NCBI RefSeq assembly: GCF_023276405.1 | Contig: NZ_JALRMO010000001.1 | Span: 2,852,001 to 2,916,000, forward strand | DNA: 64,000 nucleotides | Reading direction: 5' to 3' | From: Paenibacillus hamazuiensis | GTDB taxonomy: Bacteria; Bacillota; Bacilli; Paenibacillales; NBRC-103111 | In this document: positions 45,080 through 52,260 of the stretch, one piece after another | How the letters are laid out: every line of letters starts with the position of its first letter | Numbering within the stretch: the stretch's first letter is position 1 | The notes under the pieces: model-generated | What the model was told of the DNA's origin: nothing | The model's input: only the letters and a program-made list of their open reading frames with translations | The model's database searches: none | Position numbers and translations under genes: made by a program

Positions 45080-45532
45080 TCATATTTTCCAAAAATAATG
45101 GCGAAACTCCTCGTCCATCACAAACCCTTGCATTTCATAAAACCGCCAAGCCCTTTCGTTCGTATGTTCTACCGACAGCTCCACTCCTTTTGCTCCGGTA
45201 AGCGTGGCAAACTCCTTTACGGCTTGAAGAAGCCGCCGGCCAGTCCCTCGATGACGGTACGGTTCGGAAATGAAAAAATCGTTCAAAATCCATACGCGCT
45301 GCAAGCTGAGAGAAGAAAACGACGGATACAGCTGGGCAAACCCGGCCATGGCCTCTTCCCCCTCCGCAATAAAAATTACGGATTCGCGGTGTTCGAATTT
45401 TTCAAACAGAAACCGCTCTACCGCAGCCGGATCCTTCGATTGCCCGAAATACTCCCGGTACGAATCGAAGAGCGGCACGAGTCGGGGCAAATCCTGAATA
45501 ACCGCTTGCCGGAAGATCAATGGGCGATTCAT
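45080..45532 (-). CDS. GNAT-family N-acetyltransferase
   Basis: A 150-residue acyltransferase with RQAVIQDLPRLVPLFDSYREYFG at the start, the acetyl-CoA loop EPYRHRGTGRRLLQAVKEFA near residue 90 and the closing YEMQGFVMDEEFRHY. It begins 6 bases after the upstream GNAT gene ends, with AAAGGAGCG upstream, so the two are one transcript. Substrate unknown, probably an amine or amino acid. Confidence 0.83.
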   Translation of the reverse strand: MNRPLIFRQAVIQDLPRLVPLFDSYREYFGQSKDPAAVERFLFEKFEHRESVIFIAEGEEAMAGFAQLYPSFSSLSLQRVWILNDFFISEPYRHRGTGRRLLQAVKEFATLTGAKGVELSVEHTNERAWRFYEMQGFVMDEEFRHYFWKI

Positions 45533-45538
45533 TGCCTT

Positions 45539-46069
45539 CTATCGCTCCTTTCGGACAGTTTGCCGAATATCCGACCAACCGACAGCAAGTTCCTTCAATT
45601 CATCGTCGCCGATCTTTATCATTTTGTCTCCCACCACCTGGCCGCCCATGCGGGTGTAAAATCCGGCCGATTTGTTCGCCTCGAGCACCCACAGCAGCAT
45701 GGATAAATGTCCTTTTTCATGTAGCCACTCCGCCATGATCTTGAAAAGCTGCGAGCCGATCCCTCTCCCCTGATACTCCTTCAATAAGTAAATCGCATAT
45801 AATTCTCCGGTATACGGGTATTCTCCGCTTCTTTCCACTCCGCCGTTAACAAACCCGACGATTTGGCCGGAACTATCCTCGCATACAAAAATATTCTCGT
45901 CTTTGTTCAAATTGCGAAACGTCCAGTCCCAGCTTTTCTTCCGTTTCTCCACGCTTAAATTCGCAAGGTAATCTTCCGAGAGAATGCCTGCGTATGTCGT
46001 TCTCCAACTGTCAACATGCACACGTGCAATAATTTCCGAATCCGCTACAGCCGCTTCCCTGATTTTCAT
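45539..46069 (-). CDS. GNAT-family N-acetyltransferase
   Basis: A 176-residue acyltransferase: IREAAVADSEIIARVHVDSWRTTYAGI at the start, acetyl-CoA loop KEYQGRGIGSQLFKIMAEWL near residue 97, and the end WVLEANKSAGFYTRMGGQVVGDKMIKIG. The promoter side abuts the inverted half of a broken gene; only 12 bases separate them. Its ribosome binding site (GGTGA) lies at that junction. Confidence 0.83.
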   Translation of the reverse strand: MKIREAAVADSEIIARVHVDSWRTTYAGILSEDYLANLSVEKRKKSWDWTFRNLNKDENIFVCEDSSGQIVGFVNGGVERSGEYPYTGELYAIYLLKEYQGRGIGSQLFKIMAEWLHEKGHLSMLLWVLEANKSAGFYTRMGGQVVGDKMIKIGDDELKELAVGWSDIRQTVRKER

Positions 46070-46080
46070 CTTCCAAAATC

Positions 46081-46332
46081 ACCCGCGCCATTTACAAATA
46101 TACATTTGAGCCGGAAAGCTTCACTTTGTACGAACCTAACGCAGGTTACTATACGACTGTGCAGACAGTGAAGCCCGTTTCGGTGGAAAAACTGGACGAT
46201 CTGTTGGGCCGTATCGTGTCTCTCGGTGTCGAGCTGCGAATTACCCCGTCGTTATTGCCTCTGAGGGACGCGATTTTAGCGTCGACAGTCAACTTTTCCA
46301 TGATCCGAATGAAAAATGCCAAACAAATCTGA
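46081..46332 (+). pseudogene. C-terminal half of a DUF6886-like gene, in inverted orientation
   Basis: On the plus strand an open frame without its own start encodes about 83 residues: TRAIYKYTFEPESFTLYEPNAG, then TVKPVSVEKLDDLLGRI, ELRITPSLLPLRDAIL and STVNFSMIRMKNAKQI ending at 46332. This is the C-terminal half of the small family (DUF6886, name from memory) whose N-terminal half lies on the opposite strand at 46347-46605. The two halves together give about 169 residues, the normal length. They face each other and cannot make one protein. Confidence 0.7.
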
Positions 46333-46605
46333 TCCGGCGGCCTTACTCACCCGCTCCAGCCAGTCCGATTCGATGGCGATCATCCGATTCGTTCGGGAAT
46401 GCCCGAAAAAGAGCTGCAAATCGTCATCCGTCGTACTTTCCTGCGGCCATATGCATACCCTCGGGCAATCTCTCGGAAAAAAGTAATGCGGGGCGTGGAA
46501 CTCGTCGATCGTCCAAACCATTGCAGGTTCGTCGGCCCGGTAGGCCAGCTTTCGCGGCTCGAACACTTCAATGCCGGACTCCTCGCTGAAATGATATAAC
46601 TTCAT
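46276..46605 (-). pseudogene. N-terminal half of a DUF6886-like gene, cut by inversion
   Basis: The minus-strand frame starts well (MKLYHFSEESGIEVFEPRKL, DEPAMVWTIDEFHAPHYFFPRDCPRV, ESDWLERV) and keeps family likeness for 86 residues, to 46347. The remaining 23 residues are simply the antisense of the inverted C-terminal half and end at a chance stop. An ERV/TRA junction would restore the family sequence. The product, if made, would be a truncated protein. Confidence 0.7.
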
Positions 46606-46622
46606 AACCGGCTCCTTTTGGC

Positions 46623-47117
46623 CTAAGCTTGTAACAATAGCAGCATCGTAATGGACGTGCCTTCGATTCCGACTTCCTTAAACCCGGTTCGCTTGTATAA
46701 GCTCATTGCGGGATTGGAGGGATCCACACTTAAGGATATCGCCTGAATTCCCGCCGCTCTTCCATACTCCACCAAAGCCTTCATCAACGCGGTTCCTATC
46801 CCTTGTCCCCGGTAAGCCGGTAGTATAGCCATACCTAATTCGGGCGTCTCGTCATTGACATAACCATACCCTTTATCGGCTTGTTTGAAAAAACGAAGGG
46901 TAATGGAACCAACAGGTTCCCCGGACTCATTTACGGCAACAAGCGCAAAATCGCCCTCACGCCCCCAGTTCTCCAAATATTTCGCGATGGAAGGATGAAA
47001 AACGATATTCCGATCCGGTTTCTCCTTCCCTTCGGCCACATGGATGGATTCGTAAAGCATTTCCCATAAAAATGGAACATCCTTCTTCGTTGCGGGTCTT
47101 ATTGTAATGGAATTCAT
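46623..47117 (-). CDS. GNAT-family N-acetyltransferase
   Basis: A 164-residue acyltransferase: ITIRPATKKDVPFLWEMLYES at the start, PELGMAILPAYRGQGIGTALMKALVEYG (acetyl-CoA loop, near residue 100) and SLSVDPSNPAMSLYKRTGFKEVG at the end. The start signal is weak. It precedes the broken DUF6886-like gene by 17 bases. Substrate unknown. Confidence 0.83.
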   Translation of the reverse strand: MNSITIRPATKKDVPFLWEMLYESIHVAEGKEKPDRNIVFHPSIAKYLENWGREGDFALVAVNESGEPVGSITLRFFKQADKGYGYVNDETPELGMAILPAYRGQGIGTALMKALVEYGRAAGIQAISLSVDPSNPAMSLYKRTGFKEVGIEGTSITMLLLLQA

Positions 47118-47144
47118 GAATTCAAACGTCCTTCCATACTTGGT

Positions 47145-47276
47145 TTACAAAACTCTGAATGCCGCCGACATGGAGATTTTTCCGGTCAATCGGCCCCAGC
47201 CGTGATATACGGGATTCGATTCGTTAAACATGTTGACTTGAACATCAATAATTAACAGCGCCTTACCCGAAGACAT
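47145..47276 (-). pseudogene. Truncated isochorismatase-family hydrolase fragment
   Basis: Forty-three residues starting MSSGKALLIIDVQVNMFNE, the conserved N-terminal strand and aspartate of isochorismatase-like cysteine hydrolases, then SNPVYHG, after which family likeness is lost and the frame stops. The start has a perfect AAGGAGGA site that lies in the end of the preceding gene. The family is about 180 residues long, so most of the enzyme, including the Lys and Cys of the triad, is missing. It is a remnant that may still be translated. Confidence 0.6.
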
Positions 47277-47280
47277 TCAT

Positions 47281-47907
47281 TTAATCCTCCTTCATATTTG
47301 CAATAAGCTTGTCAAGCAACTCGGGCGAATACTGTTTGGGCCCCGGATTGTCGCGAACCTTTTTCCATAATTCCGCTGCGATTTTCATCCGGTCTTTCAT
47401 ATTTTTAGTTCGAGGGTCACGATTAAAATCTTTGACAAAGCCGTTCCATTGATACGTCCGTTCCTCGAGGTTGTCCGGATTTCTCCTTCCTTCGTATACC
47501 TCGATTAAGTCGGCAACGGTCATTTCCATATCGTTTTGACGTTCGGCTTCTCTTAAGGCCGCCGCCATTTCTTTGGTGAACGAAAATTTAGGCTTGTTGT
47601 AATAATTGGCAAAAAACTCCCTCGCCTGCCGGTTAAATTTAAAGCCGTCCGCAATAAGCCTCGTGCTCAGCTTTAATTCCTGAAGCTCCTGCTTTTTCCT
47701 GACAGCCGAATTTGCTTTGCGAGGATCGGTTATTTTTTCGCCGGACAACCATTTTTTAATTCTTTCTTCCAGCTCCGCTTTTGTTCCGGACACAGGGAGA
47801 TTGCATTTGCCGCATATGGCAGTTAATTCGTTTTTATACCAATAATGCTTCTCGAATTCTTGCACGGACAGATGCTTGGAAAATGTCGGCCGGTCGTTGC
47901 TCGTCAT
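47281..47907 (-). CDS. SAP-domain protein (DUF6434-like)
   Basis: A 208-residue protein. Residues 20-60 form a SAP-like helix-turn-helix (KNELTAICGKCNLPVSGTKAELEERIKKWL), a motif that binds nucleic acid. A middle region (ADGFKFNRQAREFFANYYNKPKFSFTKEMAAALREAERQNDMEMTVADLI) and a C-terminal region (RTYQWNGFVKDFNRDPRTKNMKDRMKIAAELWKKVRD) are typical of a small family in Bacilli of unknown role. The ATG at 47907 has AGAGGGAG upstream and overlaps the TGA of a short upstream frame by four bases. Confidence 0.75.
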   Translation of the reverse strand: MTSNDRPTFSKHLSVQEFEKHYWYKNELTAICGKCNLPVSGTKAELEERIKKWLSGEKITDPRKANSAVRKKQELQELKLSTRLIADGFKFNRQAREFFANYYNKPKFSFTKEMAAALREAERQNDMEMTVADLIEVYEGRRNPDNLEERTYQWNGFVKDFNRDPRTKNMKDRMKIAAELWKKVRDNPGPKQYSPELLDKLIANMKED

Positions 47908-48010
47908 AAAGCACTCCCTCTTGTACATTGCTTGATCGCATTATAAAGCGCTATCTCGATTTCTTCCAGCGTTTTATGGCCCCAATTTCGCATGATTTCC
48001 AACATTCCCC
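47906..48010 (-). pseudogene. Remnant resembling an RNA polymerase alpha C-terminal (HhH) segment
   Basis: A minus-strand frame ending with a TGA that overlaps the ATG of the SAP-domain gene encodes MLEIMRNWGHKTLEEIEIALYN. This looks like the helix-hairpin-helix end of alpha-CTD-like proteins (IRN-x-GKKSLEEI-x-x-AL). The frame upstream is degraded: a good GGAGG site opens a different frame that stops early. A frameshifted small gene is likely. Weak call based on a short match. Confidence 0.3.
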
Positions 48011-48141
48011 ATAACCGCCATACCGGCGAGCGGTCTTCGAGTCGGCTTGAACTCCATCGAATACCTCCAAACAAACAATTTCATAGACTCATAAATAATA
48101 CCATAAAATGGAACAACCTAGTTGTTTTTTCCCGTAGAAAA

Positions 48142-48165
48142 GGAAAATCCCGCCATCCGGCGGGA
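48142..48165 (-). terminator. Probable original terminator of the LplABC-like operon
   Basis: Minus-strand TCCCGCC-GGAT-GGCGGGA, a seven-base stem followed by TTTTCCTTTTCT. It lies 470 bases past the last stop codon of the operon, with the 416-bp repeat element in between. This suggests the element was inserted between the stop and the terminator. Confidence 0.6.
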
Positions 48166-48222
48166 ATGCAGATCAGCTATTTCGTGCCCTTATAAGTTTT
48201 GCTCTTTTTACTCTTTCTCCCA

Positions 48223-48638
48223 CGAATATAAGCAGCTTGCGTCAAGTGATCGTAAGCTCGGCTGCTTAAAAATCCAAATCAGAATGAATCCAGCGATAGG
48301 GTGAGGGGTAACCCCCGAAGAGTTTACGTGCCGCCTTTGAAAACTTATTTGGTTGTATATTGATGAAAAGAAGCGGAGTGGACGGATTCGTGCTGAAGAA
48401 GCGGCAGCGTTCGCCTTTGTTCTCGGATTTCAACCGCTGAAAAGCGGTATAAATCAAGAAATCCGAGAACAAGAGCGATCGGAAGCACGATCCGGGACAC
48501 GAAGCGGACCATTTTCATCGTACTTCATCATTTCAAGAGCGGCCGGAGGGGGTACCCGCCCATGACACACGGATTCACTCATTGTTTGAGGCTGCTTTTA
48601 AGCTCCAGCTCACGATCCCACGCAGCTGCTTATATTCG
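48223..48638. repeat. 416-bp quasi-palindromic element with about 50-bp terminal inverted repeats
   Basis: The left end CGAATATAAGCAGCTTGCG and the complement of the right end CGAATATAAGCAGCTGCG are the same for 15 bases and remain alike (GATCGTAAGCT against GATCGTGAGCT, then TTAAAA) for about 50. In the middle a perfect 15-bp stem (48417-48431 with 48458-48472, TTGTTCTCGGATTTC) carries a small inner hairpin CCGCTGAAAAGCGG centred at 48440, close to the element's midpoint. GGGTGAGGGGTAACCCCC on the left and GGCGGGTACCCCC on the right (complement) are also alike. No open frame spans it. The right end abuts the stop codon of the binding-protein gene. It may be a MITE-like mobile element or a large structured RNA; no clear target duplication is seen. 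Confidence 0.7.
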
Positions 48639-50210
48639 CTACTTCTTCTTCATTTCCAAATAAGCCTTCCTCTGCTCATCCATCACTTCTTTGCCGCCGA
48701 TTTTCATGTATTCGTTCACCATGTCGTCGTACAGCTTGTCGAAGTCGGCAGGTTTCGCCGTCACCGTTTTCACGAGAATTTCGACGGATTTGTCGCCCAA
48801 CGTCTGGTTGTACTTGATCTGCGCTTCAATCGGCCGGTCGAAGCGTGGAGGCAGCTGGCCGTCCTGCGTGCCGACCTTGATGCTGTTCATCGTGAAATCT
48901 TTATATTTCGGATCGGCCGCATTCGCCTTTAACGTCTTGTCCGGATCGCCCATGTCCTTGCCGTTGATAAGCATGCTGTAGTCGAGGTAATTGTACATAA
49001 TCCGCTTGGCTTCATCCGTATCGAGGAACACCGGAATGCCGTCGTCGCCCATTTTGTACGTCACGCCTTCGGTGCCGTTTTGCAGGTCGAAAATGATCTT
49101 GTAATCCGACATCCAGTTGAGGAATTTGATCGCTTCCACCGCCCGCTGGCTCGATTTCGGGATCATTATATGCGCCGAGAGCGGATGGTAGGTCGCTTTC
49201 GGATGTTTGCCTTCGTAGTTGGTGAACGGATCGACCGGAAGCAGCTCGGAGCCGGGCACGTTTTTTTGCATCGTCGAGTAATAAGCGAAGTACACCGGCT
49301 CGTTCGTGTTCGTCACCGTAAAGCCGACGAGACCGTTGACGAGGTCGGCCTGAAACTTTTTACCGTCCTTGTCGAGCGCGAAGTCCGGACTGATCAGCCC
49401 TTCGTTGTACAGCTTGTTCAGGAACCGGTAAGCGTCCTTGTTCCCGGGTTTCATCAGGTCCGGCAGCGCGTAATAATCCTCTTCCGACATCTTCTGCCAA
49501 AACGAGCGGATCAGCGGGTCGAGGTTGTTGTTGTACTTGATCCCGTACGGTATCACCTTGCCGCCGGTACCGCCGGGATCCTTTTCCTTAAACGCCTTGA
49601 GCGTGGCATAAAGCTCGTCGGTCGTTTTCGGCGGCTGCATGCCGAGCTTGTCGAGCCAATCCTTGCGGATGATCGGCGTTTGTGAAGCAAGAATGATGCG
49701 TTTGGCCGGTATCGTATACTGCTTGCCGTTAAAATTGCCGTAGGCGAGCAGCTGGTCGCCGAGATATTTTTTCAAATTCGGGCCGTATTGATTGAGCAGG
49801 TCGTTCAGCTCGGTGAGACCGCCCTGCTTGATCCAGTTTTGCACAGCGGGGTCGCTGTACGTGAAAATAATATCCGGCGCTTCGCCCGCCGACATCAGCA
49901 CGTTCAGCTTGGGCACCTCCTCGGTGCGCGGCACGGTAACGAATTCGAGCTTGATGTTGTTCGGATCGCCGAAGTTTTTTTGCATGTACTTGACGAAGTG
50001 GCTCTCGGTGAGCGGCGGCGCTCCCGGCGGCGTATTGCCGCGGTCGAACAGCTCGATTTTCAGCGTGACCGGATTGCCCTTCTTCGCTCCTCCGCCGCCG
50101 GCCCCTTGACCCGAAGGTTCCCCTCCGGAGCAGGCAGCCGCGATCCCCGCCAGCAGGCAAACGGCAAGCGAACAGCCGGCCGTTTTATATAACGGTCTGC
50201 GAATGCGCAT
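48639..50210 (-). CDS. Oligosaccharide ABC transporter substrate-binding lipoprotein (LplA-like)
   Basis: A 523-residue family 1 solute-binding lipoprotein of the long LplA class. The lipobox is GIAAAC near residue 26, followed by a Gly-rich linker. The mature part includes LKIELFDRGNTPPGAPP, SAGEAPDIIFTYSDP, IIRKDWLDKLGMQPPKTTDELYATLKAF and KFLNWMSDYKI. The ATG at 50210 with AAAAGGGAG upstream is used; the frame continues upstream through the permease gene by chance. It is the last gene of the operon after two permeases. The pectin enzymes nearby suggest oligogalacturonides as cargo. Confidence 0.9.
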   Translation of the reverse strand: MRIRRPLYKTAGCSLAVCLLAGIAAACSGGEPSGQGAGGGGAKKGNPVTLKIELFDRGNTPPGAPPLTESHFVKYMQKNFGDPNNIKLEFVTVPRTEEVPKLNVLMSAGEAPDIIFTYSDPAVQNWIKQGGLTELNDLLNQYGPNLKKYLGDQLLAYGNFNGKQYTIPAKRIILASQTPIIRKDWLDKLGMQPPKTTDELYATLKAFKEKDPGGTGGKVIPYGIKYNNNLDPLIRSFWQKMSEEDYYALPDLMKPGNKDAYRFLNKLYNEGLISPDFALDKDGKKFQADLVNGLVGFTVTNTNEPVYFAYYSTMQKNVPGSELLPVDPFTNYEGKHPKATYHPLSAHIMIPKSSQRAVEAIKFLNWMSDYKIIFDLQNGTEGVTYKMGDDGIPVFLDTDEAKRIMYNYLDYSMLINGKDMGDPDKTLKANAADPKYKDFTMNSIKVGTQDGQLPPRFDRPIEAQIKYNQTLGDKSVEILVKTVTAKPADFDKLYDDMVNEYMKIGGKEVMDEQRKAYLEMKKK

Positions 50211-50248
50211 ATGCGTCAACTCCCTTTTCCATTTGTCCGATCTGCTCT

Positions 50249-51121
50249 TCAACCTTTGACCGCCCCGATCATAATGCCGGAAATAAAATAACGCTGCAGC
50301 CAAGGGTACACCAGTAAAATCGGTATCGTCGCGAACATGATGCTCGCCGCCTTCAGGCTCTCCGGAATCGGGGCCGTCGACGTCAGCCCTTCCGTAGCGG
50401 TGGCGTCGCTCATCTGGTTGCTGATCACAAGCTGGTACAACTTCAGCTGGATCGGGTACAGCTCCGCCTTCGTGATGTAAAACAAAGCGTCCATAAAGCC
50501 GTTCCAGCGGCCGACAGCGTAAAACAGGCTCAGCGTCGCCAGCACGGGCAGCGACAAAGGCAGCACGATGCGCACGAGCGTCCCGAAATGCGTGCTGCCG
50601 TCCATCTTCGCCGACTCCTCCAGCTCTTCGGGTATCGAAGAAAAGAACGATTTTAAGATGATGAGATAAAACGCATTGATCATGCCGGGAAGAACAAGCG
50701 CCCAAATCGTGTTCGTCAGCTTCAGCGTCTTGACCAGGATATATTCGGGGATCAACCCCCCGCTGAAAAACATCGTGAAGACGATCATCAGCAGGAACAA
50801 ATCGCGGCCTTTCAGCTTTTTCTTGGTCAGTGGATATGCCGCGCAGATGGTCATGATCATGCAGATAATGGTATACAAGATGACCAGCAAAATCGTAAAA
50901 AACAGCGACCCGATCATTTTCGCATCCTTCAAAACGACCTCGTACGCCATGATGCTGAGCTCGACCGGAATGATCGTCACTTTGTTGGAGAGAATCGCAC
51001 CGTTCGAACTGAGCGATATGGCGGCCAGGTGCAAAATCGGCACGAGACATAAAACGGAAGCCGCCGTGACCACGACAAGGATAAATGAGTCCATGATTTT
51101 ATCCTGAATACTTCGTTTCAC
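50249..51121 (-). CDS. Carbohydrate ABC transporter permease (LplC-like)
   Basis: A 290-residue subunit with six membrane segments and the coupling loop EESAKMDGSTHFGTLVRIVLPLSLPVLA near residue 180. A cytoplasmic N-terminus (SIQDKIMDSFILV) precedes helix one. It starts 12 bases after the stop of the partner permease. As usual for this class, no ATPase is encoded in the operon and a shared MsmX-type ATPase is expected elsewhere. Confidence 0.9.
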   Translation of the reverse strand: MKRSIQDKIMDSFILVVVTAASVLCLVPILHLAAISLSSNGAILSNKVTIIPVELSIMAYEVVLKDAKMIGSLFFTILLVILYTIICMIMTICAAYPLTKKKLKGRDLFLLMIVFTMFFSGGLIPEYILVKTLKLTNTIWALVLPGMINAFYLIILKSFFSSIPEELEESAKMDGSTHFGTLVRIVLPLSLPVLATLSLFYAVGRWNGFMDALFYITKAELYPIQLKLYQLVISNQMSDATATEGLTSTAPIPESLKAASIMFATIPILLVYPWLQRYFISGIMIGAVKG

Positions 51122-51133
51122 GTTACGCCTCCT

Positions 51134-52099
51134 TCACCAGATGCCCTGGTCGGTAATTTTTTTGGAGATGTAATTGGACGAGAGCAAAAACACGAGGCCG
51201 ACCACCGCCTGGAACAGCCCGATCGCCGTCGCTATCGTGTAGCGCGCGGAATGAATGCCGACCTTGTACACGAACGTGCTGATCACGTCCGATACGTCGG
51301 TGACGAGCGGATTGCCCAGCACGTACGGACGTTCGAAACCGATGCTGGCCATGTGGCCGATGTTGATGATCAAGAGGATAATGATCGTCGGTTTGATGCC
51401 GGGCAGCGTGATGTTCCATATTTTGCGCAGCCGCCCTGCCCCGTCCACCTCCGCCGCTTCGTACAGCTCCTTGTTGATGCCCGTCAGCGCGGCGAGATAA
51501 ATGATCGTGCCCCAGCCCGCATTTTGCCAGACGCCTGTGCCGACGTACGTAGCGACCCAATAAGCCGGTTCGGTCAGAAATGGAATCGCTTTCACCCCTG
51601 CGGATTTTAACAAAATATTGACCAGCCCCGTATTCGTGGACAGCAGCTGGTACACCATGCCCCCAATAATGACCCAGGAAATGAAATGAGGCAAATACAA
51701 CACCGTTTGCGCACCTTTTTTGAACCATTTGACGCGGACTTCATTCAGTAACAAAGCCAGGATGATCGGCGCCGGGAAAGAGATGACGAGATCGAGCAAA
51801 TTCAGCATGAACGTATTGCGCAGCACCTTGTAGAAATCTTTCATTTTGAAAATTTCGCGGAACGCGTCGAACCCGGCCCACGGGCTTTTCCATATGCCCT
51901 GAAACATGTTGAACTCCTTGAATGCAATCGTGACGCCATACATCGGAATGTACTTGAATACGACGAAGTACAGCATCGGAACCAGCAGCAGGGCGTACAG
52001 CTGCCAGTCCTGGATAACAGACAGCTTCCACCTTTTTTTAGTTAAACTTCGGGGCATCGCATGAGCGGTTATCACTTTGTCCGTTTCGTTGCCCGGCAT
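51134..52099 (-). CDS. Carbohydrate ABC transporter permease (LplB-like)
   Basis: A 321-residue subunit with an N-terminal cytoplasmic tail and six membrane segments (YALLLVPMLYFVVFKYIPMYGVTIAFKEF first). The coupling loop is YEAAEVDGAGRLRKIWNITLPGIKPTIIILL near residue 220. It heads the operon; the ATG at 52099 has GGAGG upstream. It pairs with the next permease. Confidence 0.9.
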   Translation of the reverse strand: MPGNETDKVITAHAMPRSLTKKRWKLSVIQDWQLYALLLVPMLYFVVFKYIPMYGVTIAFKEFNMFQGIWKSPWAGFDAFREIFKMKDFYKVLRNTFMLNLLDLVISFPAPIILALLLNEVRVKWFKKGAQTVLYLPHFISWVIIGGMVYQLLSTNTGLVNILLKSAGVKAIPFLTEPAYWVATYVGTGVWQNAGWGTIIYLAALTGINKELYEAAEVDGAGRLRKIWNITLPGIKPTIIILLIINIGHMASIGFERPYVLGNPLVTDVSDVISTFVYKVGIHSARYTIATAIGLFQAVVGLVFLLSSNYISKKITDQGIW

Positions 52100-52260
52100 A
52101 GGTCTCCTCCTTTTCGCAGATTCTACCTTTACGGTAATCCACCTTTCGCCGGACGGTCAATTTACGAAAATCGCCGTTTAACCAAATGTAATGTCGGGCT
52201 TCGCCCCGGACCGATTAACATTTTGTCACACTTAACGTTTTCGCAAAAACCCTGCTCTCG

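Noticed and set aside
50211-51050. N-terminal extension of the LplA-like frame into the permease gene
   Set aside because: The frame is open by chance. The lipoprotein signal and an AAAAGGGAG site mark the true start at 50210.
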